Source: Sphingobacterium sp. CZ-UAM (GTDB taxonomy: Bacteria > Bacteroidota > Bacteroidia > Sphingobacteriales > Sphingobacteriaceae). Taken from it: a stretch of DNA of 64,000 nucleotides. The DNA is taken from positions 434,001-498,000 of the forward strand of contig NZ_MTCM01000002.1 of NCBI RefSeq assembly GCF_002000245.1, written 5' to 3'. Both the position numbers and the translations under genes were made by a program. The notes under the pieces are model-generated. The model was not told where the DNA came from, did not search any database, and was given only the letters and a program-made list of their open reading frames with translations. Below are positions 27,869 to 36,251 of this stretch, in pieces; position 1 is the stretch's first letter; each line of letters starts with the position of its first letter.

Positions 27869-30562
27869 CTAGAAGCTATAATCTACTCCAAAGCTGACGT
27901 AACCTGGCAACAATTTGTATTCCGTACTGCTATTGTAAAGGTCAGTCAGTTCAGTATTTCTGAAAAAACGGGTATTAAATATATTTTTTGTAGTCATGTT
28001 AAATCTCATACGTTGCTTTTGAAGTTCATAAAAGAGGGAGAAATCCGAAAAATAATAGGTCCTGGAATCTTGCCCCAGAAAACTGCCAAAGCGATAAGAC
28101 TCGTTCTTTAGATTGCACTGTAGATTTTGGCCCATGTTCACAAATATATTCAGAAATCCACGGCTATTTTTTAGGGTATTCTTGTTTTCTGAGCGGTAAG
28201 TAACCGACTGTATTGTATATCCGGTATAAATATTTAACCGGGATTTCCACGCACTCCGGAACGACAATCCATAATCGTAGGTGTCTGTATGGATCTGTCG
28301 GTTGCCCAATCCGGTCACGACCGTTTCATAATCCGCGCTATTTGCAGCTAGGTCCAGCCGGAAATTTCCGCTGACTACTTTCAGGTAATAATTCAGGTCG
28401 GTTTTATAAAAGCTGCTTTTTTTGTTTTTAAGCAATACCTGCTGCGCGAGATTGAAATTAGGATTTGGACTGCTCTCCATGCCTACATAATCGAATAGAA
28501 TCTGATGTCCGATATAGAGGTTGGCAAAAAAACGGTCCGTCATACTGCCATAGGTGTATGTCAGCGTTGCGCCAGAACTGTTTAAAGTGGCCATATCCGC
28601 CATTCCTTTAATGAAATTTCGAATACCTGTGCTATAATAATGGGGGACAAGTTCGGTGAGTGTAGCATTCTGTTGCTGAAAGTAAAGTTCCGTTTCGATG
28701 CGTCCCTTACGGTGCACGGCCCATCTGCCTATTAGACCCGGAGAAAACTGCAGGCTGTTTTTGCGGCTGCGTTTGCCAAAATCTGTTAGCCTGTTTTGAA
28801 CAACACCGATCTGCAAGCGGGGTGTCCATTCCCATTTCTTCCCCTTAAAAGTATATTTGGAAATAAGATTGGTCTGGAATACCGAGAGGTCCATTTCATT
28901 GGCAAATTTCTCAGGATAGCTGTCCCTTTCCCCAGTCTTTCCTTGCTCGGCCTGTAGCATCAATCGACTGTTCAGTTGCTGCTGTTGATAGGCCGCCGTC
29001 AGGGCGAGCTCAAAATAATTACCATTTTTTTGCCGGTTTAGATAATGGGTTGTAGCACCGAGGTAGCGTAGATCATTTTCGATATGCTGTTTTACGGCTG
29101 CGAAATCTTTCTTCCCGAACAGATCTTCGTAATAGTACCGGTCGATACTGTAGTCTACCGGGGACTGTTGATCTATCCAACGGATGGAACTGACCAGCGC
29201 CTCCCGCTCCGAAAATTTACGGCTATAGCTGAGGTTGTGGTTGGTCAGGCGGCCCTTGCTTTTGGCCAGCTCCTGACTCCGGTCACCATTAAAGAGTAAG
29301 CTACCTAGGTCATTTTGCCCAAGTGAACCCAATGTCCCGGTATAGCTCAGTGTGTTGTACGTATCAGGTTCGAACTGCAATTCCAATTTCGTGAAATAAT
29401 TATCAATACTGCGGGTAAAATGATAGTCTTCGGTATTCGTAAATTGAATATCCTGCAGCTGATAGTTTTGTATTGTATTGCGGTAGAATGATTTTTTTGT
29501 TGGATTCGCAAAACCCAGCCATTTGATTTTAAATGTTGAAGTTGGATTTAAAATGCTGTTGAGAGACAGTAATTTGTCGTTATTGAAGTTTGTCCTCCTG
29601 TAGTCAAATCCGGGCAGGCTCGGGGTATTGTCAATCAATTTGGGGGTGCTTATTCCCACTCCAATCTGTCCGGGCTCATCCGCTGAACCGGACTGGATTA
29701 GGTGATTGATGCTGCTAACGGCGTCAAGCCCATTGTTATTGGCGCTTCCCAATAGATAATATTTGTTTTTCTTTCCGAAATTCATGAGGTTGGCATTGGC
29801 CTGATAATATTTGTTGCCACCTACGGGAGAGCCCTGTAGATCGACCGAGCCTAGCCACTGTGCTTTGCTGTCTTCCTTCAATTGCAGATTTAGGGCGACC
29901 TTGTTTGAGTTTTCGATGCCTTTCAATTGTTTGTTGTTGGAATAGCGTTGCAGTACTTGAATTTTTTCCAGGGGCTGAACAGACATATTCTGCGTCAGTA
30001 ATCGATAACCTTTTTCGAAAAAATCATCTCCTTCCACCATGACCTTTTCGACTTCCTTATCGCCTATTTTGATGCTCCCGTCAGTACCGACATTGATGCC
30101 GGGAATCTTGCGGAGCAGATCTTCTACCGAGCGCTCGTCGCCTTGTAAAAAGGATTTCACGCTCAATTCAATGGTGTCTCTACCGCGACGGTAGGGCTGT
30201 TTGGAATGGACAATGACTTCCTGCAATCGTTCGACACCACCAGCCATCAATTGTACATTGATCAGGGTATCGGTCTGTGTAGCTGTCAGCGGCAGGGAGA
30301 CCGGCTCAAAGCTGAGTGCTTTGTACAATAAGGTAAATCTGCCTCCCTGCGCTGTTTGCAAACGATATTTTCCTTCGCCATCGCTAAAGGTATAGGCCAG
30401 CATTTTGGCATCGGCATCGCGCTGCAATTCAATCCGCACACCGCCCAATGCTTTTCCATTTGAGCTGACTTTTCCATGGACCGCAACCTGTGCCTGAGCA
30501 GCTATACAGAGCAGACAGAACCCCAACAGGGTTAGTATCCGCTTATTGATGTTCCCATTCAT
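27869..30562 (-). CDS. TonB-dependent receptor-like outer membrane protein with carboxypeptidase-regulatory-like domain
   Basis: 897 aa. Signal peptide NGNINKRILTLLGFCLLCIAAQA, a beta-sandwich domain at about 25-115 (VHGKVSSNGKALGGVRIEL, YRLQTAQGGRFTLLYKAL), a plug-like region (RSVEDLLRKIPGINVGTDGSIKIGDKEVEKVMVEGDDFF), then a barrel to the C-terminus ending VSFGVDYSF. This is the receptor class that accompanies GLPGLI proteins, not SusC: no SusD follows. Its start lies inside the last codons of the GLPGLI gene (20-bp overlap), so the two are translationally coupled. Cargo unknown; either import or export of a small peptide would fit the operon. Confidence 0.88.
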   Translation of the reverse strand: MNGNINKRILTLLGFCLLCIAAQAQVAVHGKVSSNGKALGGVRIELQRDADAKMLAYTFSDGEGKYRLQTAQGGRFTLLYKALSFEPVSLPLTATQTDTLINVQLMAGGVERLQEVIVHSKQPYRRGRDTIELSVKSFLQGDERSVEDLLRKIPGINVGTDGSIKIGDKEVEKVMVEGDDFFEKGYRLLTQNMSVQPLEKIQVLQRYSNNKQLKGIENSNKVALNLQLKEDSKAQWLGSVDLQGSPVGGNKYYQANANLMNFGKKNKYYLLGSANNNGLDAVSSINHLIQSGSADEPGQIGVGISTPKLIDNTPSLPGFDYRRTNFNNDKLLSLNSILNPTSTFKIKWLGFANPTKKSFYRNTIQNYQLQDIQFTNTEDYHFTRSIDNYFTKLELQFEPDTYNTLSYTGTLGSLGQNDLGSLLFNGDRSQELAKSKGRLTNHNLSYSRKFSEREALVSSIRWIDQQSPVDYSIDRYYYEDLFGKKDFAAVKQHIENDLRYLGATTHYLNRQKNGNYFELALTAAYQQQQLNSRLMLQAEQGKTGERDSYPEKFANEMDLSVFQTNLISKYTFKGKKWEWTPRLQIGVVQNRLTDFGKRSRKNSLQFSPGLIGRWAVHRKGRIETELYFQQQNATLTELVPHYYSTGIRNFIKGMADMATLNSSGATLTYTYGSMTDRFFANLYIGHQILFDYVGMESSPNPNFNLAQQVLLKNKKSSFYKTDLNYYLKVVSGNFRLDLAANSADYETVVTGLGNRQIHTDTYDYGLSFRSAWKSRLNIYTGYTIQSVTYRSENKNTLKNSRGFLNIFVNMGQNLQCNLKNESYRFGSFLGQDSRTYYFSDFSLFYELQKQRMRFNMTTKNIFNTRFFRNTELTDLYNSSTEYKLLPGYVSFGVDYSF

Positions 30563-31319
30563 ACACTTGTTCTACACTACCGCGGACTTTTTTCCCTTCT
30601 ACATGCACACCTTCCATCACCGGTATTTTGCTATATAAAACGCGCATTTGCTCTTCGGTAATACGGTCATTTTTCTTGATAAATTCCTCCAGTGTAAGTT
30701 TGGGCAGGGAATGGATATAGGTGTCATTGATGGGTGAATTGCCTGCGTATGGATAGTTTACCTCTTTCAGGTACCAGTAGTTGGGGTTGGCACTTTCGTT
30801 GTAAAGCATCACGATAAGTCCAGGCAATCCACCAAATTTTGATGGTCCCACCGGCACAGGAATATCGTTGGTATAATAAGCAATTAAGGTGGTGCCGCGG
30901 TAAGCTGCTGTCGCTTTGTGACACACATATTTGCCCAAGGTATCAACATCATTGTAGTCGGTATTCCAGACCAGTGGTGGAAATTTGTCCGTTATCAGGT
31001 AATTGACCCCTTCGATAGAGCCGGTCTCGAGTTGCTGCGCAGCATTATTTTGTTGTATCACAACTTTGTTATAGAGCTTGCCCGAACCAATAGTCATCGA
31101 AAATGTAGATGCAACCTCACCATCGATATCCTGGTTGATATCCTGATTGCGTTTGGGCAGCGAATCACGGACCGCTATCTTTACCGTTCCGTCATAATAA
31201 ACCTGTTCCTTAAAAGTAGCCATAGCCGATGGTATATATTCATATACCGCATGAAGCCGTTGCGCAAAAGAAGATCCTGAAAGGAACAAAAACAGAAAGA
31301 ATATATAATTTTTATGCAT
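30543..31319 (-). CDS. GLPGLI family protein
   Basis: 258 aa, signal peptide HKNYIFFLFLFLSGSSFA. The name-giving motif is present (KFGGLPGLIVMLYNESANPNYWYLKEV), with AVYEYIPSAMATFKEQVYYDG near the start and DFPPL-type KFPPLVWN in the middle. The family is periplasmic or outer-membrane associated in Bacteroidota and of unknown function, often next to TonB-dependent receptor genes. Here it overlaps the receptor gene by 20 bp and follows the 104-aa secreted peptide by 82 nt, with a hairpin in between. Confidence 0.9.
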   Translation of the reverse strand: MHKNYIFFLFLFLSGSSFAQRLHAVYEYIPSAMATFKEQVYYDGTVKIAVRDSLPKRNQDINQDIDGEVASTFSMTIGSGKLYNKVVIQQNNAAQQLETGSIEGVNYLITDKFPPLVWNTDYNDVDTLGKYVCHKATAAYRGTTLIAYYTNDIPVPVGPSKFGGLPGLIVMLYNESANPNYWYLKEVNYPYAGNSPINDTYIHSLPKLTLEEFIKKNDRITEEQMRVLYSKIPVMEGVHVEGKKVRGSVEQVYEWEHQ

Positions 31320-31335
31320 GTTATTTTGTTTTGGA

Positions 31336-31360
31336 GAAGCGGAGGACTGGCCTCCGCTTC
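31336..31360 (-). promoter_or_regulatory. Intercistronic hairpin between peptide and GLPGLI genes
   Basis: GAAGCGGAGG (31336-31345) and CCTCCGCTTC (31351-31360) form a perfect 10-bp stem with a 5-nt loop. No U-tract follows on the minus strand, so it is more likely an RNA-stabilising or partial-termination element than a full terminator. It would leave more peptide mRNA than receptor mRNA. Confidence 0.55.
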
Positions 31361-31401
31361 AGTTGCTGTTTATCAACACTGATTACACCTTAAAACCACC
31401 G

Positions 31402-31716
31402 TTAAACACCCCACCACTGACGGCAAGCTCTGAAGAATTCACCACAGCTACCATTGGTATAGGTCTCTGAAGTATGCGTACCCACAACGTGTAGATCGTC
31501 AGAACTTAAAAAAGTCAGCACAAAAACACAGCGGGTAAGTCCACCCTGCATTTCTGTTACCTCTTCGGTAATCTTTACGGTGGTGTTTGTTTTGGCCAAA
31601 CGGTAAGTGGACGTTTTGACTGTTGCATTTTTGTGGGATGCATTTTCCGTTGTCTTAGCAGAAGCTGCAGTAGTTAGCACCGCCAGTGCTACCAGACTCA
31701 TCATTAATTTTTTCAT
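31402..31716 (-). CDS. Small secreted cysteine-containing protein, 104 aa
   Basis: A signal peptide (KKLMMSLVALAVLTTAASA) gives a mature product of about 84 residues. It has a Thr/Lys-rich start, then TEMQGGLTRCVFVLTFLSSDDLHVVGTHTSE, and a tail with NGSCGEFFRACRQWWGV. There are three Cys, and the C-terminus is Trp-rich. No family recognised. It is the first gene of the operon with GLPGLI and the TonB-like receptor, which suggests it is the cargo or ligand of that system, but this is inference from order alone. Confidence 0.78.
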   Translation of the reverse strand: MKKLMMSLVALAVLTTAASAKTTENASHKNATVKTSTYRLAKTNTTVKITEEVTEMQGGLTRCVFVLTFLSSDDLHVVGTHTSETYTNGSCGEFFRACRQWWGV

Positions 31717-31781
31717 TGTTTTTTTATTATTTTGTGTTAAACCATAGCATGTTTTTGAAGCATGCTGTTATTGTATGCCAG

Positions 31782-31812
31782 TAAAAATAGCGGACAGTTT
31801 TAATTCGTTAAA
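31782..31812 (-). promoter_or_regulatory. Probable promoter of the peptide-GLPGLI-receptor operon
   Basis: On the minus strand TTTA (31812-31809), 19-nt spacer, TATTTTTA (31789-31782): one mismatch in each element to TTTG/TANNTTTG with correct spacing. The leader of about 60 nt contains a small AGCATG/CATGCT stem. Confidence 0.4.
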
Positions 31813-32004
31813 TAGTGACTTGTTATCCGTATCAGCTGGTTCATTATCCGTGGCTCATGGCTTATTATTCGCTAGGGTATCGGGTAGCATAAGACAACGA
31901 TAATCATATCTGTACATTTCAAATGCAGACAATTAAACACAGCATCGCTGATCTGCAGGGGCAGTATTTCAGGAAAATAGGACGTGTATTATATTAAAAT
32001 AATG

Positions 32005-32054
32005 AAATACAACCAGCTGTTGTCAAATACAACAATAAGTAGTGGAAATACAAC
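32005..32054 (+). repeat. Three direct repeats AAATACAAC at 20-21 bp period
   Basis: AAATACAAC at 32005-32013, 32025-32033 and 32046-32054, on the same DNA face, ending 18 nt before the -33 element of the HTH/pentapeptide gene. This is the pattern of an activator array. Confidence 0.6.
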
Positions 32055-32072
32055 TAGGGGTAGCGCGGTTTA

Positions 32073-32105
32073 TTTGCAGCGAAGTGGGCCTTCAAAATAA
32101 CTTTG
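32073..32105 (+). promoter_or_regulatory. Promoter of the HTH/pentapeptide gene
   Basis: TTTG (32073-32076), 21-nt spacer, TAACTTTG (32098-32105), both perfect. Transcription would start near 32112, which rules out the TTG at 32103 as start codon. Confidence 0.65.
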
Positions 32106-32129
32106 TGGTATCAAAAAAAATATAAAAAC

Positions 32130-33050
32130 ATGATGCTAAATTCTAAATCGATCGGCAATAAAATTGCTGAAGCAAGAAAGAAAACAAATCTTTCACAGGC
32201 CGAACTTGCCCAGCAGGTTTCCATCAGTCCACAGGCGGTAGGTAAATGGGAGCGGGGCGAATCCCTGCCGGATATCATGACCTTAAACAGGCTTGCGGAA
32301 ATACTCGCCGTAGATCTCAATTATTTTTCTGAAAGTTTTCAGCGGGGGACTGTTGATACTATGCTGTATGAGTCAGTCGAAGCCGATGGACAAGCCTATC
32401 CGGCAGATAGGGAGCCGAAGTCCGAAAATCAGGCTGGCCGCAGCTGGGATATGTCAAAAGGCAATTGGGAAAATGCTGATTTCTCCGGTTTAAAGAATCT
32501 GAGTGAGCAGTTCAGTTCTTCCAATATCAAAAATTGCAAGTTTACAAACGCAGATCTATCGGGGCTGATACTTGGTAAAAACAATATTGAATTATGTGAC
32601 TTCTCCTATTCAGACCTGAAAAGCAGTAGGATACAGTCTTCGAATCTACTCAAAAACCAATTTGACCATTGCTCGTTTATCGATACTGATTTTTCGAGAA
32701 GCAATATCGGAAAGTGTAATTTCTCTGGTGCGGATTTTACAGGTGCCAGATTTGATACCGGCTGTTTTGAGAGCAATGAGATGACCAATACCGTGCTAAA
32801 ACGCACCTCATTTAAAAATACTGGGATCAGTGACGTCATCTTTGAAGGCAGGATCGAAGACTGTCATTTTGAGGGCTGCGGTTTTTATAAAGTCAAATTT
32901 CAGGGCGCCATCATCTTGAATACCTTTTTTAAATACAATAGAAAATTTAAAAAAGTGGAGTTCTCCGACTGTAAAGTAGATAGACTAACCTATGCTTTCC
33001 TGAAGAATAACGAAGCAAATTTAACGGGAATAACGCTTATCGAGGAATAA
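32130..33050 (+). CDS. XRE-type HTH fused to a pentapeptide-repeat domain
   Basis: 306 aa. Residues 5-65 are a Cro/CI-type HTH (IGNKIAEARKKTNLSQAELAQQVSISPQAVGKWERG). After a polar linker, about 105-290 is a pentapeptide-repeat right-handed beta helix with the A/C-D/N-L/F-x-x rhythm (NADFSGLKNL, CKFTNADLSGLIL, CDFSYSDLKSS, CNFSGADFTGARF, CHFEGCGFYKVKF). Pentapeptide helices can mimic DNA or serve as dimer scaffolds. Here the fusion suggests a DNA-binding protein with an unusual effector or protein-contact half. The start is ATG 32130 (or 32133). It is divergent from the GLPGLI operon. Confidence 0.85.
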   Translation: MMLNSKSIGNKIAEARKKTNLSQAELAQQVSISPQAVGKWERGESLPDIMTLNRLAEILAVDLNYFSESFQRGTVDTMLYESVEADGQAYPADREPKSENQAGRSWDMSKGNWENADFSGLKNLSEQFSSSNIKNCKFTNADLSGLILGKNNIELCDFSYSDLKSSRIQSSNLLKNQFDHCSFIDTDFSRSNIGKCNFSGADFTGARFDTGCFESNEMTNTVLKRTSFKNTGISDVIFEGRIEDCHFEGCGFYKVKFQGAIILNTFFKYNRKFKKVEFSDCKVDRLTYAFLKNNEANLTGITLIEE

Positions 33051-33177
33051 GTAGGCCGATCTAAAAAACTTCAATAGCAGGCAAGCACAAAATAAAGCTT
33101 GTGAAAGACAGGAGTGAACCCCTGCGAGGTATATCGCTAAGCTAAAATGAGTGGCCCGGGAGACAAACAAGATAAAT

Positions 33178-33220
33178 GATAAACGGGGCGGTTCAAAAAG
33201 ATTGGACTGCCCCGTTTATC
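33178..33220. terminator. Bidirectional terminator-like hairpin
   Basis: GATAAACGGGGC (33178-33189) pairs with GCCCCGTTTATC (33209-33220), extended inward by a few pairs. It lies between the convergent HTH/pentapeptide gene and the kdp kinase gene. Confidence 0.6.
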
Positions 33221-33267
33221 TAACATAAGACTGCTGTTACAGGTCGTGCAAAGGCGGATTTGTATGA

Positions 33268-35007
33268 TTATACCGTTTTTTTATCCATATTAAGTGTAAA
33301 GTAGAAGGTACTTCCGGCTCCGTATTCGCTTTCGACCCAAATTTCTCCGCCTTGTGCTTCAATGAATTCTTTACTGATACTCAGGCCTAAGCCTGTACCT
33401 TCCTTCTTTGTGCCCGGAATGCGAAAATATCGTTCAAAAATCTTTTTTAGATATTGGGGTTGTATTCCCTGTCCGGTATCCGAAACTGAAAATTTGACCC
33501 TATTATTCTCCTGTTCTGTTTTGATCTGTATTTTAGCATGCTCATAGGAATAACGTATGGCATTGGAAATGAGGTTGGTCAATACCCAGGCTGATTTTTC
33601 GCTGTCGGTCACAGCAGTTAAAGCTTCATCGGACATTTCAATCTCGATCTGTATATTTTTATTGTCAGCGGCAGACTTATTGGCGTTGACCGCATATTCG
33701 ATGATCGGTTTGATGGCAGCAGGCAGCAGATTGATCTGTATGGAGCCGCTTTCGACCTGTGTAATGTTGAGCAGTTCGCCCGTTATTTTCAGTAAGCGCT
33801 GTGTGTCATCTTTTATCCCATTGACCAATTCTTTTTGTTCCCCATTCAACAGCCCTAGCTTTTCATTTTCTAAGAGTTGTACCCCCATCTGAATGGATGA
33901 AATAGGTGTTTTAAATTCGTGGGATACCGTCCCCATGAAATTTGTTTTGGCGAGATCAAGTTCTTTGAAAGGAGTGATATTACGCAATAGGATCACCTGA
34001 CCAATAAATTTTGTTGCTGTTTCGCCGGTGGGGACGATATTAATGTCGATGACTTCCTTTTCAAAATAACTTTCTTTGCCATCGGCATAGATTTTTAGCT
34101 GTTCTGCTTTGTTCGTTTTTGTCTGCGGTAGAAAAATGTCTTTGATAATATCCCGAATCAGATCATTGGTTACTGCGATATCCTGAACAGCTTTTCCAAT
34201 GAAATCCTCTTTTCTTAGTCCTGAGATGTTCAGGGCTTCGTCGTTAGCAAACAGTATCTTTTTATTTTCATCGATTCCGATAACGGGGTCATGCATGTTA
34301 TCGATCAAGGTCTCGATCCGCTTTTTCCCTTTGAGGATTTTTTCTAATTTGCTATCCGAATATTCTTCCAGCTTCTCTGCCATGGTATTAAATGATCGGG
34401 CCAGATCCCCAAATTCATTGTGGCCACCGAAGTTGACACGTTTTGAATAATTTTGACTGGCAATTTCCTTGATACTATCGGTCAGTTCGCGGATGGGGTT
34501 GGCAATATTGGATGGCAGATTGATCAGCAAAATGACGGCGATCAGAAAACACAATGCTCCTGTAAAGGAGATAATGAGTATTGCCCTGCGGGCGGTATCA
34601 TCCGCAATATTACTTTTTCTGCTGATCGCATCCATATTTAACCGCATCAATTCGGTGATATCTCTACGGATGGATGAGCTTAGCTGGGCATCATCGGGTT
34701 TATTTTTAAGTGAACCGAAGTGTTTGACAATCAGGTTTGTCGTTTCGATCTCGCCGATTTCAGTGACGTTGCCCATTTGCAATGTCAAATTATGCTGAAA
34801 GGTATCAATTGCCGCAGCATCCTTGCCGATATCTTCGAGTGCGAGCAACATATTCCGTGAATAGAGCAGGGTGTTGTAATTTGCGACAAGTATATTATTC
34901 GTGTCTCTTTTGAGCTGATTAACATACCACCCGCTGATAACAGCTAAGGCAACTATCAAGATAAATAGGAGCCCCACACCAAATGTTAATTTTGCTTTGA
35001 TTTTCAT
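33268..35007 (-). CDS. KdpD-type sensor histidine kinase (transmitter half, separate gene)
   Basis: 579 aa. Membrane helices at about 8-28 and 142-164 enclose a helical extracytoplasmic region. HAMP follows (about 165-220: LPSNIANPIRELTDSIKEIAS), then PAS (about 230-345: LIDNMHDPVIGIDENKKILFANDEALNISG), HisKA with His363 (VSHEFKTPISS) and the ATPase domain (NLISNAIRYS; SDTGQGI; GTGLGLSISKE). It starts one nucleotide after the stop of the KdpD sensor-domain gene (TAAAATG), so the two are translated together and probably work as a split KdpD. No cognate response regulator (KdpE) is in the window. Confidence 0.9.
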   Translation of the reverse strand: MKIKAKLTFGVGLLFILIVALAVISGWYVNQLKRDTNNILVANYNTLLYSRNMLLALEDIGKDAAAIDTFQHNLTLQMGNVTEIGEIETTNLIVKHFGSLKNKPDDAQLSSSIRRDITELMRLNMDAISRKSNIADDTARRAILIISFTGALCFLIAVILLINLPSNIANPIRELTDSIKEIASQNYSKRVNFGGHNEFGDLARSFNTMAEKLEEYSDSKLEKILKGKKRIETLIDNMHDPVIGIDENKKILFANDEALNISGLRKEDFIGKAVQDIAVTNDLIRDIIKDIFLPQTKTNKAEQLKIYADGKESYFEKEVIDINIVPTGETATKFIGQVILLRNITPFKELDLAKTNFMGTVSHEFKTPISSIQMGVQLLENEKLGLLNGEQKELVNGIKDDTQRLLKITGELLNITQVESGSIQINLLPAAIKPIIEYAVNANKSAADNKNIQIEIEMSDEALTAVTDSEKSAWVLTNLISNAIRYSYEHAKIQIKTEQENNRVKFSVSDTGQGIQPQYLKKIFERYFRIPGTKKEGTGLGLSISKEFIEAQGGEIWVESEYGAGSTFYFTLNMDKKTV

Positions 35008-35008
35008 T

Positions 35009-36130
35009 TTATGACAATATTACGAGATCAATATTTTCCCGGGACAATTTATTCAACAAGGTATTGAATGTATCCGTTGCGAGTATGATTTTTATTAGAT
35101 TGATATGTGGTTTACCGATACAAACTGTTGTGATCATACGTTCTTCACACTCTTTAATAATGGCTTTGGTGGTGTTCTTGGCTTTCACTTTAATAATTTC
35201 AGCCCCCAGCTCAGTGGCCAGTTTAAAGTTATTGATGAGATGCCGCTGTTTGTCCAGGGCGATCCGGTCTACACTTTCTTTGGGAACCTGTACATACATG
35301 ACATACCACTTGCTGTTATAATAGTTGGCCAGCCGGGCGGTTTTCCGGATGACATTTCTGGCCGTTTGTTCGTTTGAACTGATACAGGCCAGGAAACGTT
35401 CTTTTCGCACATTCCGACTGAGGACAACTTCCGTTTCGACCTTTCTTTGCACCTGCGAGGCCACTTCCTTTAACGCGAGTTCCCGTAGCTGCAGAATATG
35501 TTCGCTTTTGAAGAAATTGTTGAGGGCGGCAGCTACTTTTGAGCGTTCGTAAATCTTACCTTCTTTTAGTCTATTGATGAGTTCTTCTGCCGTCAAGTCT
35601 ATATTGACCACTTCATCGGCTTGGGCCAGCACGCTGTCCGGAACACGTTCCTGCACATCAATACCCGTGATAGCGCTGACTTCATCATTGAGGCTCTCAA
35701 TATGTTGGATATTTACTGCGCTGATCACATTGATGCCAGCATCAAGGATATCCATTACATCCTGCCACCTTTTTTCGTTTTTGCTACCTTCGATATTTGT
35801 ATGGGCCAGTTCATCGACAATAACCACTTCTGGACTAAGATTTAAAATGGCCTGTACATCCATTTCTTCAAGCTCCTTGCCTTTATAAAACAAAGTTCTC
35901 CTGGGGATAAGAGGCAGGCCAGCCAACAAGGCATGGGTGTCGATACGCTGATGGGTTTCGATATAGCCGATCTTGACATCGATACCACTATTTAAAAGCG
36001 CATGTGCCTCCTGAAGCATCCGGAATGTCTTACCCACTCCGGCACTCATCCCGATATAAAGCTTAAATTTACCTCTCCGGGATTTCTGAATCAGCTTTAA
36101 AAAATGTTCTGCACTTTTTCTTTCATCCAT
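35009..36130 (-). CDS. kdpD: KdpD N-terminal sensor protein (KdpD domain plus USP-like domain)
   Basis: 373 aa, equivalent to the cytoplasmic N-terminal half of E. coli KdpD. Walker A GMSAGVGKT at 27-35, the KdpD motif IGYIETHQRIDTHALLAGLPLIPRR, Walker-B-like VVIVDELAHTN, WQDVMDILDAGINVISAVNIQHIESLND. The USP-like domain from about 235 covers FLACISSNEQTARNVIRKTARLAN. It senses K+ limitation and controls the kinase. The membrane and kinase parts are on the next gene. It follows kdpC after 121 nt that include a hairpin. Confidence 0.93.
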   Translation of the reverse strand: MDERKSAEHFLKLIQKSRRGKFKLYIGMSAGVGKTFRMLQEAHALLNSGIDVKIGYIETHQRIDTHALLAGLPLIPRRTLFYKGKELEEMDVQAILNLSPEVVIVDELAHTNIEGSKNEKRWQDVMDILDAGINVISAVNIQHIESLNDEVSAITGIDVQERVPDSVLAQADEVVNIDLTAEELINRLKEGKIYERSKVAAALNNFFKSEHILQLRELALKEVASQVQRKVETEVVLSRNVRKERFLACISSNEQTARNVIRKTARLANYYNSKWYVMYVQVPKESVDRIALDKQRHLINNFKLATELGAEIIKVKAKNTTKAIIKECEERMITTVCIGKPHINLIKIILATDTFNTLLNKLSRENIDLVILS

Positions 36131-36158
36131 AATATGTGATAACTTTTATAAACTTACA

Positions 36159-36190
36159 AATTCCCCTTAAACAAATTGCCAAGGGGAATT
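36159..36190 (-). promoter_or_regulatory. Hairpin between kdpC and the kdpD sensor gene
   Basis: AATTCCCCTT (36159-36168) and AAGGGGAATT (36181-36190), a perfect 10-bp stem and 12-nt loop. No clean U-tract on the minus strand. It may reduce read-through from the transporter genes into the sensor genes. Confidence 0.5.
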
Positions 36191-36251
36191 ATTATCTATT
36201 CGCTCTGTTAAGTCAAAATAGCCCTTAAACAGTACTTGATAGCTGACACTT

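Noticed and set aside
32005-32054. CRISPR-like spacing of AAATACAAC
   Set aside because: Repeats of 9 bp with 11-12 bp between are far below CRISPR unit size and there are no cas genes. An activator array is the better reading.
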